A stretch of 64,000 bases of DNA, from positions 1,558,501 through 1,622,500 of the forward strand of contig OU015568.1 in assembly GCA_907165135.1 (NCBI GenBank). The letters run 5' to 3'. Position 1 is the first letter of the stretch, and every line of letters starts with the position of its first letter. This document shows positions 1 to 11,024 of the stretch, in pieces. The position numbers and the translations under genes were made by a program. Under the pieces are notes generated by a model. That model saw only the letters and a list, made by a program, of their open reading frames with translations. It was not told the origin of the DNA and ran no database searches. Source of the DNA: Oikopleura dioica. Its lineage: Eukaryota > Chordata > Appendicularia > Copelata > Oikopleuridae.

Positions 1-477
1 GCAAACGGTTCGAACGATAGATAATTCATAATAATAAGTTTTCTTTTTCTTGAAAAAGTAAATGAAGAAGACTTTGAGAAACCAGTTTTCAGAAACGATC
101 ACTTGTTTATTTCCACTTGATCGGGTCTGAATCAGACAATCCGCGCCCAGACGAGGAGGAGGAGCTCAGCCGTTGTTTCTTTATCCCTCGTCTTTTGACA
201 GACGTGATCCTCTAAAAAGAGGATGAGGCGCCAAGGAGCGTCTGGGATGATCAAGTCTGAGTGTTGGCGCGGAGCCAACGGCCGCCCTCTCGCCGCCGCC
301 TAACGACCAAAGTCTGGGTCGACGATCAACAACAACAACGTTCAGTCACAGTCAGCGGAACTCAGATTCAAATTCAGAATTCAGCAAAATCAGAAGACTA
401 AGATTTGAAATTCAGAAATCCAAACTTTTCAATCAGAGACATTATACTTTATAAGAGATAACTGACAGAAAGTATCA
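1..477 (+). other. Upstream region and 5' UTR of the nuclear receptor gene
   Basis: No coding exon is visible. The last 120 bases before the start codon are rich in repeated ATTCAG/ACTCAG-like steps and AT-rich sequence, as expected of an untranslated leader. A GC-rich block with GAGGAGGAGG and GCCGCCGCC runs lie around 150-300. No TATA box can be named with confidence. Confidence 0.4.
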
Positions 478-3047
478 ATGTCACTGGACTTAGGTCGCAC
501 AGGGATACCCCAAGTAGGGGGGCTTCCGACACCATCACTTCCACATGTTATGAGGTAAGCTTCAGAGTTGTTAATTTAGAAAGAAAGCCGCTTGTGCCTT
601 TCAAAAGATAATAATAATAATTCCAACCATTTTTCCGTTCAGATTTCCGATGAATTTCAACCCAATGATGAGCATGTACAACCCTTATCAATATCCCGCT
701 GCGCAATTCTTCCGACCTCATCTCAATCCCGCAACTCAGCAGGCGACTTCACCGGCGCTCAAGGCTTTTAATCAGACTCCAACGTACATTTCTTCCAACG
801 CTTCGCTAAACGATACTGGCAGCTCAAGATCGGACAATTCTTCTGATTCGCCTCCGCATTCTCATATTCATGGTAAGTCGAAAATCAACCGAATTGCGAT
901 ATTGATAAAAATCTAATTTAATTATCAAGAAAAATCAAATCTTTTAACTTCAATTTGGCCAAAATAATAATAAAATTATGGTTTTTTTTCTTTAATTCTG
1001 AAAAAATCTATATTCTGAATACTAGGCACTCAAGTTAAGGGTGTTATTTTGCGCGAACTTTGCCCATCAAGTATGGATTTATCGATTCCTTTTTTTCGCA
1101 TAGCCCCAAAAAGTCTGATCCCTTGTCCTCCTTTTTTTGTTGTCAAGTGGGGCGCGCCAAAATTTTGCGGAGTGAGACAATTAACTCGCGGCTGAGTGAG
1201 TTTAGCCCTCTTCGGAGAAAAAAAAGAAGATTGACGGGACAAATAAAAACATGACGAGGGTTTCAACACACTTGGATGCGCTTTGTTTGCTCGTAAGACT
1301 TCTCGGAAAAGTTTCTTTTTAACCATCTCGGAAATTGATTGTCTTTATGATTGATATTAAAATAAATTAAGAAGGATTAGAAAATCTCCCCCAAAATTTT
1401 TATAAAGAAAAAAAAACGATTCAAAGTTTTATGGTTTCTATTTAATTTTTCATTTCATTTTCAGATCAATCCGAAATCGGCTCCCGAAATGGCGAAAAAA
1501 CATGTCGAATCTGCGGCGACCGAGCAACAGGACTCCACTACGGAATCATCTCCTGCGAAGGCTGTAAGGGATTCTTCAAGCGCTCAATTTGCAACCGCCG
1601 AGTTTACCGCTGCACCAGGGATAAAATGTGCATGATGTCCCGAAAGCAGCGCAATCGATGTCAGTACTGTCGGCTGAAAAGATGTCTCGAAGCGGGAATG
1701 AATAGAAAGGCGATTCGAGAAGATGGCATGCCGGGAGGAAGGAACAAGTCGATCGGGCCGATTCAAATGAGCGCAGAGGAGATTTCAGCGGTCATGGACG
1801 GAACGGTCTTCAATGAGAACCACAAAGAATCGACGCCGATTTCGAATCATTCTCCACCAATCCAGCAGCTGCCAGCGCCACCAGCTCTTCGTATTCCTGA
1901 AAATCCACCTCGTAAGAATCAAACTTTTAAAAAACCGCTCCTATTTTCTTCCTTGATTTCAATTTTTTCTTTTAGCGACAGTTTTCCAGCCACAATTCAT
2001 GAATTTCACCTCAACGCCTCAAATGCCCAAAATCGTGCCGAAAATCGACCCCGTTGGAGAAATCCTCGACCTCGACCATTTCCAACAAATCGGAATTCTC
2101 AAGAGTGTGGCTTCCCGCGAATCGCTAAATACAAGCGTAAGCCCCTTTCAACCCCTTTATTTCTACCTTAAATTTAGGAACTGCTTCTGTTTCTCGCCAA
2201 ATCAGCAGATGAGCTGCTCAAAAAGCAAATCGACTGGGCCAAGTCTCTTCCCTTCGCTGGAGAAATCACTCTTCAAGATCATATTTCGCTTCTTATGAAC
2301 ACTTGGTTTTGATTTCACGTTTTCCTTTTCACTTATTTTTATGTCATTTCAGGGCGGAAACTATGGTTCTCTATACATTCACGATTCACCATGATGATAT
2401 CTTTCAAACGCTCGGAGAAGTAGTTCAGAAATCAGAGTCCCTTAGGTACAGAAAACGAAGCGGACCGCAGTTAATGATGGATTTCTAGCGCTGCGGAAAT
2501 CCAAGATGAAGATTTGGACATCGTCGAGGATATTCTGAGAGTTTACGCGCAATTTGCAGGGCTTCGAATTACAAAGAACGAATTGTCAATCATCAAACTG
2601 ATCAATTTTCTCAACCACGGTAAATTGAATTGAATACAATAAATAGGGCTCAGAAAGTTCTTTTCGATTTTATTTCTTCTTTGATTCATTTATGTTCCTT
2701 ATTTAATCTTTGCTGCCAGTGATAATGCCTTTTAGACATTGCGGGACTGAAAGACCCTAATCAAGTCGAAGCGCTCAACAAAAAGTACTGGTTCCTCTTC
2801 CAACACTGGCTCAATGAAAGAAACCTCCCGACAAGATTCCGAGAACTCGTCCGAGCAATACCAAACACAAGAATTCTAGCATCGAAGTTGAAACAAATTG
2901 AGGATCTTGAACGACTCAGCACCATCTTCACGGTAAGCCAAACAACAGATCTTTCATCTCTTATTTCATTTTCTTCAGCAATCAATAATCCGAATCCGAA
3001 ACAGTGGCCTCGAAGAAGCTCCAGAAATCGCTCAAGAGCATATTTAA
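478..3047 (+). CDS. NR6A1: NR6A1/GCNF orphan nuclear receptor, nine exons
   Basis: Exons 478-554, 643-872, 1465-1911, 1976-2136, 2178-2305, 2353-2445, 2489-2619, 2736-2932 and 2979-3047 join in phase to a 510-residue protein. Exon 3 carries the two-zinc-finger DNA-binding domain, with P-box CEGCKGFFKRS, then the segment RKQRNRCQYCRLKRC and the C-terminal extension NRKAIREDGMPGGRNKSIGP. That extension is diagnostic of germ cell nuclear factor. Exons 5-9 encode a divergent helical ligand-binding domain (DELLKKQIDWAKSLPF, DHISLLMNTW). In vertebrates GCNF binds direct-repeat-0 AGGTCA elements and represses pluripotency genes; that role is carried over from the family. The N-terminal 100 residues are Pro/Asn/Ser-rich. 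All introns are GT-AG and most are under 100 nt; intron 2, of 592 nt, is the exception. The start is the first ATG in frame with the downstream exons. Confidence 0.93.
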
Positions 3048-3539
3048 AATCTATTTCTGAACGTCTTTTGCCTCATTTTTCCGTATCTATTCATTTTTCA
3101 TGCCTTATTTTCAGCCTGCTCCATGCTAGTTCCAAAAATGCATACGTTTTTAAGGCAACGAAAAACATTTTATTATATTTCTGTCTTCCTTAGTAAGGAA
3201 TCCTTACCTCGCAAAAACCCATGTCTATTCTTGATTTCTTATTATCCTTTGATATTTTCAAAGGGATTCATGTCTAGAACTCGTTGACACTTCTGTTTTG
3301 ACTTGTAAATAAACAAAAATATTCTATAAAAACAATAATTGAAAGTGTCTACTTCCATGCCATAGATACTTACGACAACCGGTACAGTACTTATAGTGGT
3401 AATGCAGTCAGAGTCCTTGACGGTATTGTTAAATATTAACCTTACATTTGCTTTGAATTTTTTCGCGCAAAATAGACTTTTCACTTTGATAATTTTTCTT
3501 GTATAATCATATTTTTTACAAAATACTCGAGCGTAAAAG
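3048..3539. other. Intergenic, nothing recognised
   Basis: The 3' flank of the receptor gene. It is AT-rich, and only short open frames without family resemblance are present. No RNA gene or repeat was recognised. Confidence 0.4.
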
Positions 3540-4076
3540 ATGACTGAAACAAACGAGAATCCGAGTTATCCCGAAACGCTTCAGTCAGAGAGTTCTGTTG
3601 GCGATTACAGAAACACTGTGGACTTTGGAATAGAAAACGTGAGTGCCGCCCTGATGGAATCGTTTATTCAAAGATTGAATCAATATGAAGAAGATGTTGG
3701 TTTCTTTCGGAAAGAATACATAGACCTGGTGAAGACTAACCGCGTATTGAAGGAGCAGGTTGACGAATTCCGTTCACTGAGTAACAAGCGACAGCATGAT
3801 TTAGACACTCTTATGCAAATATCAGAAAATCTGCAATATAGTTTGAGCGTTAGAAAGCAGAAAATTTCCACGATTATCTTGAAATTGATGTAAATTTTCA
3901 TTGCGATTTTTGTCGTTGTCGCACTTCTCTTCGTCAATGCACCAAAAACTCGCGAAGAAATAGAAAATTTCGGAATTTATACTTTGATGATTTTTTCTTT
4001 CCAAGGTTTCTGTTATAAATTTTTGAAAATTGTCGATATCGCCTTTGACCCAATCATCTTTAAAAAAGATGAGTGA
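3540..4076 (+). CDS. Coiled-coil protein with possible C-terminal membrane anchor, in-frame TAA
   Basis: An ATG opens a 117-residue frame ending in TAA at 3891-3893. It is acidic at the N-terminus and then helical, with heptad-like spacing (IQRLNQYEEDVGFFRKEY, LKTNRVLKEQ type). The same frame continues after the TAA for 61 more codons to TGA at 4074-4076. The continuation starts with a strongly hydrophobic segment (IAIFVVVALLFV) and ends with a charged tail. Coiled coil followed by one membrane helix is a common tail-anchored layout, so the stop may be a disabling mutation, a recoded codon or a base error. Alternatively an intron could start at the GTAAAT overlapping the stop. An AATAAA-like signal follows near 4223. 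No family was recognised. Confidence 0.5.
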
Positions 4077-5013
4077 ATGCTGAATTGTATTGTTTTATTT
4101 ATGAGTTATTTATCTTGCCAAAACTGTTAATCTGTTTCCCCCAAGAATGAATTTCTTACAATTCCTGCTTTTTTTGAAATCATTCTGCTCATCAATAATG
4201 ACTCAGAATTTAACTTTTACCAAATAAAATTTCTATCAAAAACTGACGGTGTCAGTCTTATTTGTCGATTTTAACTTTCATAATTGCAAAGGACTTATGG
4301 TAAATAGTCATAAATAGTATATTTTCAGATTCTAGTTTGTTCAGAAAGAGGTTAAAACTCAGTTGAAAGAACAAGTGAAGGAACAACCGTCGATTCCACA
4401 GCGTTTCTAACATTTGTATCTGGGTTCTTGTAGTATCTAGAAAAAAACAATAGTTACTTTGAAGAGCAATATTAAAAGTAGAGGCAAGCAAGCGGTCTTG
4501 TTAAACATAATTTAGGATTGCAATTATGTTTTGCCTTTTTTCTTCAGCCCTTTTCTATTTATTCAATGAAAATCTCCATTTTTTTCTGTGAAAAATGCGG
4601 TTACTGAAAATGGAGGCTCGAAATATCAAATGGGTTGTGCTAGAATATTTCGACTTTCGTATGTTTTTGTCGAAACCTTCGTATGCTACTGTAGCAAGTG
4701 CTACATCTGAGTAGTGTCTTGAAGAGCTGGACCGAGAGCGGTTTGAATTAGACCGCTGAATAATTGAGGATGCTTGTAGTGTCTGAAAATTTTTGTTTGG
4801 ACAATTCAATGCAACTAGACTGCGGTAAGCAAGCTTAATTTCTTTTCGACCTCTAGAAACTAGAATTACTCGTAATTTTTGCGATCTCGATTCATATCCG
4901 TAATCAAGCCGTATCCCGCCGTTTTCTCGAAAAGCACATAGGACAGGCTGGCAAGCCAATATTTCTTAATCACAAAGCTACTTCTTCTTGAAACTCAATC
5001 GTCGAAGTGTCGC
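4077..5013. other. Intergenic, one doubtful minus-strand frame
   Basis: This lies between the coiled-coil ORF and the 3' end of the ammonium transporter. A 134-codon minus-strand frame (4555-4959) is Ser/Arg-rich in the middle and resembles no family I know. I do not call it a gene. Confidence 0.3.
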
Positions 5014-8000
5014 TTACTTTTCTCGATAGGCAATGGCAAGAGCAACGAGGCCAGCATCGGGGTTCATTCCGACCCAGCTCTCCGCTTCGTGTGGATTCAG
5101 GAGCGCTTTTACGTCTCGACGGCCTCCGGCGTTTCCGTCCACTACGTTGTTGACCGCAAATTCTCCTATGAAAAGCTCAATGTCATTCTTCAAATAAAGA
5201 GTTCAAACCTTCATTGTCCCATCCATGCCCCTGCGCAGCAAGAGGATAAGCCGGTTCTCCATGATACGCAATGTCGATGCCTCTCACTTCCGTGTCTGCA
5301 TCGACTCTCAACACTCTCAACTTCCAAAGAACGAAAAAGAGGGGAATGGAACAGACAATCGTCCAAGCCAGAATCGAAATGATTCCAAGTAGCTGCCAGG
5401 CAAATTGGTAAAATGGCGTGTGTAGGCAGTCGCCGTCTGACCAAGATGGATGAAGAGCGCGCTTTCCTTCGCTTGCATCGCCAGCGAATGATGTTGTGTA
5501 AAGACAAGTGGAGTTGGCGTTGTCGGAGACACAGTCGTAGTCGCAGCCTGAACGTATAATTTTTTTTCTTCATATTTTTTACCCTTCCAATGAATCCAAG
5601 AATACTCGTGCTCCTTCTTCGCAAAAACCGGCGCAAGAAGCACGCCAATTACTCCGCCAACCAAATGAACGGCGACTGATCCGACGGGATCATCAACTTT
5701 ATGATGAACCAACGTATGTTCAACGTAATGAAAGGCAAAACCGACGATGACACCGATTATGACTGCACCCCATGGCTCTAGAACGTCGCAGCCGGCGCAC
5801 ATTGACACCATCCCAGCTTTTTTGAGTCACAAAGATGATCGTTAATGATAATATTTAAAAACCCTGCAACTCGTTCCTAAAGTAGCATCAACAAGGACCA
5901 AGAAGCTCCAATATGTTCTCGGTTTAATAACTCTCGATCTGTTCGCCTTCTTTACTGTATATTTCCACCAATCCTTGACTTTTGGCTCTAAATTGACGAT
6001 CATCATGGAAGTCAACCCAGAAGCAGATCCGCCAAGGGTTAAATTCGTTACTCCTTGGGCGACTGATTGGCCGTGACCGAGAACCATCGAGAGGAAACCG
6101 ATGAAAAGGATGAAGGCGCCAAGACATGTCAAAGGAGTTGAGTGACCTGAATGCATAATGCACTATTTCAAATAAAAAACAACTTCACCTGGAATATGGA
6201 ATTTCCTTCCCGTTTTCGGCGAGAACCTTCCCAATCTCGGTCCAATAAAGATACAACTGACCAGAGCGGCAATACCACCAACCGCATGGACATTTCCTCC
6301 ACCAGCATAGTCTCTGTACCAAACTGCCGGAGGAAGCTTCAAACTTTCCGGCGGGTAAACAAGCCATCCGTTCGACCAAGCCCAATGCACAGTCACTGGC
6401 TGTATGAAACCGGAAGCGATGACTCCGTAGACCAAATATGCTCTGAAATACGTTTCAACTTGACCCCGGACTCTCAAAAACAAGATCTATAAATTCTTCC
6501 CTTTCCGTTATAAAAATAAACGTCTTTCAGAAACAGGTCAGAGCTCAAATAAAATAAATAAAAACGTACCCGAATTCGACTCGCTCAGCCAGAGCTCCAG
6601 AAATGATCGTCGTTGCTGTCGCCGCAAAGACGAAATTGAAGAAAAACTCTCCATAAAACGACCCCCCGTGGAATACTCGAACGGGGTAGTTTTCAATCGA
6701 GGGCGATTTGTAGTCCGGATAGCTCAGGAAAAAATGCTTGTGCCCGATGAATTGATTCGCCGAGGAGTACCCGCTGTATTCTCCAGTTTTGTAGTCTTTT
6801 ACCGCCACCTAGAGAGCGTCAAGAGGGAAAAGTTCAAGCACAAATACCTTTCCAAAGGCGAAAGCAAATCCACACGCCCAATAAACCAGAGCGCCGACAC
6901 CTGAAAGATGGCAATTAATAATCTTGTAAAAGCCGCAATTTTCCACTTTCAGATTTGGAAAAAATGGTGAGTCGATCGTTTTATATTTTAAAGTACTTAC
7001 TTACATGCATCGAGTAAATTTTTGATGAGAATGTTTGTCACATTCTTGGCTCGGACTGCGCCCGCTTCCAACAGCGCGAATCCGGACTGCATGAACAGGA
7101 CCATACAGGCATTCATCACCAGTGTAAGCTAAAAGAAAATAAGTTTAGCTTGAAATGTCGGTTTTGAGGAGTTGTCAGGAACCGATGAAAAAATTTCGAC
7201 AAATTTGCGTGGAAGCTTTCAACCAATCAGAACCCTTGATTCGGCAAACCGGCCAATCAGCAGCCGAGTAGCCGCCCACGCAATTTTTTTTGAAATTTTT
7301 TGTCGGTTCCTGACGCCAGCCCGTTTTTACGACTCGAATTTGAAGTCGCATAGACAATCTTGAAAAAGGCATAAAAAGCTAAAGATAGATGAAAATGACT
7401 TTTGCGGAGCAAAATCGGGACCCCAATATTTTTTGGGCTCATTTTGTAGCGCAGCTTCTGAGGAGTCGAATGGTACAATATTTATGTCTCGAAGCCACGG
7501 AAAATCGCCAATTCTAGTGCCTAAAGTACCTGAAAATGTCAGGTCATGTCCCCCTGTATCTCCGAAAATTTTCAGAAATATATGGAGATTTTGGTATCGT
7601 TGGAAAGCTCAGCTCAAACTGGTTATGAGCACCAGATGCGCAATAGAAAATTCCGAAAAAAAAATTTGGGCGAAAAGTTTTTGTCTCCGAAAAAAAAATT
7701 TTCCTCGAAATTTTTTCTTGCACACCTTGTGCTCATAGCCAGTTTGAGCCCGGCTTTCCAACGATACCAAAATCTCCATATATCTCTGAAAATTTTCGGA
7801 GATACAGGGGGACATGACCATTTTTCAAAGGATGGTCCTTATGACGTCATATGTGATGACTCAGACCCTCAAAAGTATACCATTTGACTCCTTAGGAGTT
7901 GCTCTTTCTAATGAGCACAAGAAATATGGGGGGTAGAATATCGCTCCGCAAAAGTGATTTTCAATCGTCTAAATATCTGGGTTAAAAAGGAACGGTTAAT

Positions 8001-8566
8001 TCTTTATCATTCGAATTTTTTATAAAAAACCATAGAAACCTACTACAAGTTACCTCTTCAAGGTTCGTTTCTCTTAGACCGGGAACATGTTCCTCTGAGT
8101 ATTCCATACTATCCGATCAATGGTCTCATTTTGGGAGAGGTTAATAACTAGATAAAAAAAACCAGGAAAGGTTTTTGATAAAATTAATTATTTATATTGC
8201 TCACTCATCTTTTTTGTCAATATCGATTAAGTGCTTCTAAATAATTTTACAAAAGAGCGATCTCAAGTTCAAAAATCTTCGGAAATAAACTATTTTTTGA
8301 AAATTGGAGTTCTGAATTTTACGAGAAAGATGAACCTTTCTAAGCTAAAGTTTACGCGTCACAATAAGCCGGAAAAGGGATTTTCTTTTGTTTCTTTGCT
8401 TTCAAATACCTATTTTACCGGGGTAAATATAATATTAAAGACTTACATCATATTCATGAGCAGTTTCTTCGTCGAGCTGTGATCTCAGAAGCTCGACTTC
8501 TTCTCTCAACTCATCGAATTGGCCCTGCAGCAGGCTGGCGTCTATTCCCGCAGCAGGGTTATTTGC
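5014..8566 (-). CDS. Ammonium transporter (AMT/MEP/Rh family), 5' end not resolved
   Basis: Minus-strand exons 8447-8566, 7005-7128, 6848-6900, 6570-6808, 6189-6442, 5877-6146, 5583-5816, 5209-5547 and 5014-5165 join in phase to 594 residues. Family signatures are clear: FMQSGFALLEAG in the first helix, FFFNFVFAATATTIISGALAER, the gate block FHGGSF, the DYAGGGNVHAVGG histidine region, DATLAGMVSMCAGCD, and a second histidine region, AVHLVGG. These proteins pass ammonium or ammonia through the plasma membrane as trimers. The first listed exon encodes an acidic coiled-coil-like stretch before helix 1, an extension not usual in AMTs. A further upstream exon at about 8610-8670 is likely, but its join is not settled and no start codon is assigned. 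The intron 5817-5876 begins GA. The 1.3 kb intron 7129-8446 holds two repeat elements. Confidence 0.9.
5817..5876 (-). other. Non-canonical GA-AG intron in the ammonium transporter
   Basis: On the minus strand the exon ends ...ACTTTAG, the intron starts GAACGA and ends AAAAAAG, and the next exon starts CTGGGATGG. Only this join gives the conserved AMT stretch DATLAGMVS. The nearest GT donor in the right phase would insert two extra residues into that motif. Confidence 0.8.
7173..7315. mobile_element. MITE-like repeat, CAGGAACCGA terminal inverted repeats, copy 1
   Basis: About 140 bp, with ends GTCAGGAACCGA and TCGGTTCCTGAC inverted to each other. It contains CAACCAATCAGA and AGCAGCCGAGTAGCCGCCC. 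A second copy, also a few bases over 140 long and clearly homologous along its whole length, lies at 26136-26278. It sits in an intron of the ammonium transporter. Confidence 0.8.
7388..7968. mobile_element. Large palindromic MITE-like element
   Basis: About 580 bp whose two halves are inverted copies. The outer arms share CTTTTGCGGAGC and GGAGTCxAATGGTA. The inner arms (about 7540-7650 and 7720-7822) are nearly perfect, from GGTCATGTCCCCCTGTATC to TTGGTATCGTTGGAAAGC. It encodes no transposase and lies in an ammonium transporter intron. Confidence 0.8.
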
Positions 8567-10071
8567 CTAAATAAGGTTCTCTTTCAACATTTCTCTAATT
8601 TTCTGCGTACCATAGTTTAAATTTTTCTTTTCCGCTGGTGGTCTGGGAAGGTTTGTATCAGCGGCTAATCTGAAGGAACGGAGATTAACGACTTTTTATT
8701 TTGTTTCATTATTTTCCTAGTGTGCTGAGTTTACGATTTTTAACTGACAGGTTCTGAAGAGTTTCACTTTCTGTAATCAAAAAAAAAATTAATTTTCAGA
8801 CGAATTTTTCCGAATTTTTTTTTTTTTATTTTCGAATATTTTTTCAAAATTCAAAAACTGAAAATTTTCTCTATTGAAAAAAATTTTTTTCAAATTTCTT
8901 TAGACAGAGGAAAGAATTTCCCTAGGTGTGTCTTATCTTAGGAAAGAGAATAATCTCCAGTCTATTTGACCTTCTCTTGACTATCTCTCTCGTAAAACCG
9001 AGTGCAACTATTCTTTTTCTCTTATCACATCAAAATAAAGGGTCGTTCAGAACCAAAAGAACTTTCTTTCTCTCTTTTATCTGACATGATCTCGTTAAAG
9101 GTTTTGCCTCGAGCAAGACATAGGTCTTTGTAATTGCATTCCTTTTCTATAATCCTTCTAAATCAACCGGCGCCGTAGACGAGAAATCTAGTTAGACAAA
9201 GATCAAGGTATTCCTCTCTACTTTTCTCTCTCTGACGTAAAATGTTCGCAGACGAATTAACTGTTGTTCTTCACTTCTAACTGCTGCCAAATCTAATCAA
9301 TTCCAAGCGACTAACTTTGGCTCTCTCTCTCTCTTTTGAGTTTGGTGCTTCCCGACGTTTAAAAAGCTCCTAATGTATGCTGAAAACGACGGGAAGCAGA
9401 CCTTTGGAAACGCGTTTATTGTACACTTAGGAAAGGAATTACTGTTCTTGCGGTTTGACGCCACACTTTGATTGTCTCTGATTTTGAACTTTGGGAAGTG
9501 AAGAACTTGGGCATAGCGTTAACAATGATAAGGACTTCCGCGTATATATTTCTTACTTTTGAGTTCGTTTTTATTGCAGTTCGTAATTAACGATTTCTTA
9601 CTTTTATCGATTTTTTTATTCTCTGTTGAGTTTTTTCTCTGTTCGACTCCTAGAACAGGAATTTCATTTGGAAGATGTGGGAGAAACATTCTGAAGATTC
9701 TTGGTTGACTCTGCCCTTTAAGAAAATTTACGAGCAATTTCGCCCTATTTGCAAATACTTGATTGAGACTTTTTCGATTTCAAATGAGCTCCTTTTACAT
9801 TTTCGCTAAAAAACGGCATTATCTCACCTTTTAGAATTCGAAAAGTTATTCAAGTTCACCATTTTCCTCTCCCATTCCCATCAATTTTGTCAATTTCTCG
9901 AAACAAAAATGGACTGACCCTTGTGTGTGCCAATCTTTCTCACAGAATACAAATTCACCAAAGTGACATCAAATGTCTCCGGATGAGTTTATAATCGGCG
10001 CGATTGCTAGGGCAAAGCGTGATATCACCTTTATCGATAAGATAAAAACACAACTTTTTAATAAATAGAAA
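8567..10071. other. Shared 5' region between divergent genes
   Basis: This separates the minus-strand ammonium transporter from the plus-strand EGF gene. It contains a probable further transporter exon near 8610-8670, poly-A/T tracts at 8790-8900 and a short CT microsatellite near 9320. No other gene was recognised. Promoters of both genes must lie here, but no specific element can be assigned. Confidence 0.4.
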
Positions 10072-10880
10072 ATGAAGCTTGCTACTCTTTTCGTTCCTTT
10101 CATCGCAGCTCAGAGCGGCGAGGGCTCCGGATCCAGTAAGTAAAGAGAATCTAAATCCCTGTTAGTATCCCCTAGAACCCCCTCAATCTCAACATTAGGG
10201 GCTTGCCCCTTCCCCTCATCCCCCTCACGAGTCATCTAATGATCTTTGAAGGCCCTTGCGATGCCATGAGCTGCCATGAAAACGCCACTTGCCACGAGTT
10301 GCACACCGGCGAGGCCAAGTGCCGATGCGACTACAAGTACTACGGCAACGGCGAGTGGTGCAAGTTCGTCGAGAAGAACACCCCCGGCCGAATCCTCCAG
10401 CGAACATACATCAAGCTTGATGATATGATTGATCGTCACATCGTCAACGTTCCTGTTCCCGGCTGGCGACGACGAATTCAGAAGGAGTTCAACTTTGTCT
10501 CGATTGTTGTTCCAGGTAAGGAAAAAGAAGATGACAAAAACTGATCGTTGTAGGTTTGATCCGCAAATACGAGGAGCGAGATTGCCCAGCCCAGGAGGAC
10601 GATGAAGCAAGACTTGCTGCTTTTGTCGAAGAATTGGAAGAGCTTGACGTTCAACAGACCCGATTCGACAACCCATGCATCGGACAATGGCGACTTTTCA
10701 ACAAGATCTCTACTTGGGCCCAGATGTACAACTGTAAGTACCGCCAACATGATCCTCTTTCTCATCATTTCTCTAGCCGATTGCGATGGTTCCTCCAACC
10801 GAGACCTGAACCGAGTCCTCCGAAATCTCTCTAAGTCACGAAAGCGAATCCGAGACCGATTCAGCTGCCCACTTGAGTAA
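10072..10880 (+). CDS. Secreted protein with one EGF domain
   Basis: Exons 10072-10135, 10252-10515, 10554-10733 and 10777-10880 join in phase to 203 residues. The first exon gives a typical signal peptide (MKLATLFVPFIAA) followed by a Gly/Ser linker. Exon 2 opens with a six-cysteine EGF module spaced C-x4-C-x5-C-x9-C-x-C-x10-C, including KYYGNGEWC. The rest is basic and helical, with four scattered cysteines (RDCPA, NPCIG, SDCDG, FSCPLE). It ends in an Arg/Lys-rich region. No enzyme or named family was recognised beyond the EGF module, so it is probably a matrix or ligand-type secreted protein. The start is the ATG 42 bases after a run of AACTTTTTAATAAATAG. Confidence 0.85.
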
Positions 10881-11024
10881 ATACGAGTCGAGACATGCGA
10901 AAAAAAAGACTAACTGAAACGAATTTTGCTTCACGAACTGACTAACCCTTTTACATTTTTATTTTATTCCCTTCTTTAATTAAATTTCTTGCATCACAAA
11001 AAATAATACTCGTTGTTGATTTTT

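Noticed and set aside
7-17. GGTTCGAAC resembling a tRNA B box
   Set aside because: No A box, cloverleaf stems or terminator accompany it.
1030-1326. Open frames inside the large second intron of the nuclear receptor gene
   Set aside because: They lie between well-supported receptor exons and resemble nothing.
4555-4959. Minus-strand 134-codon frame
   Set aside because: No recognisable motif; the Ser/Arg tract is low in complexity.
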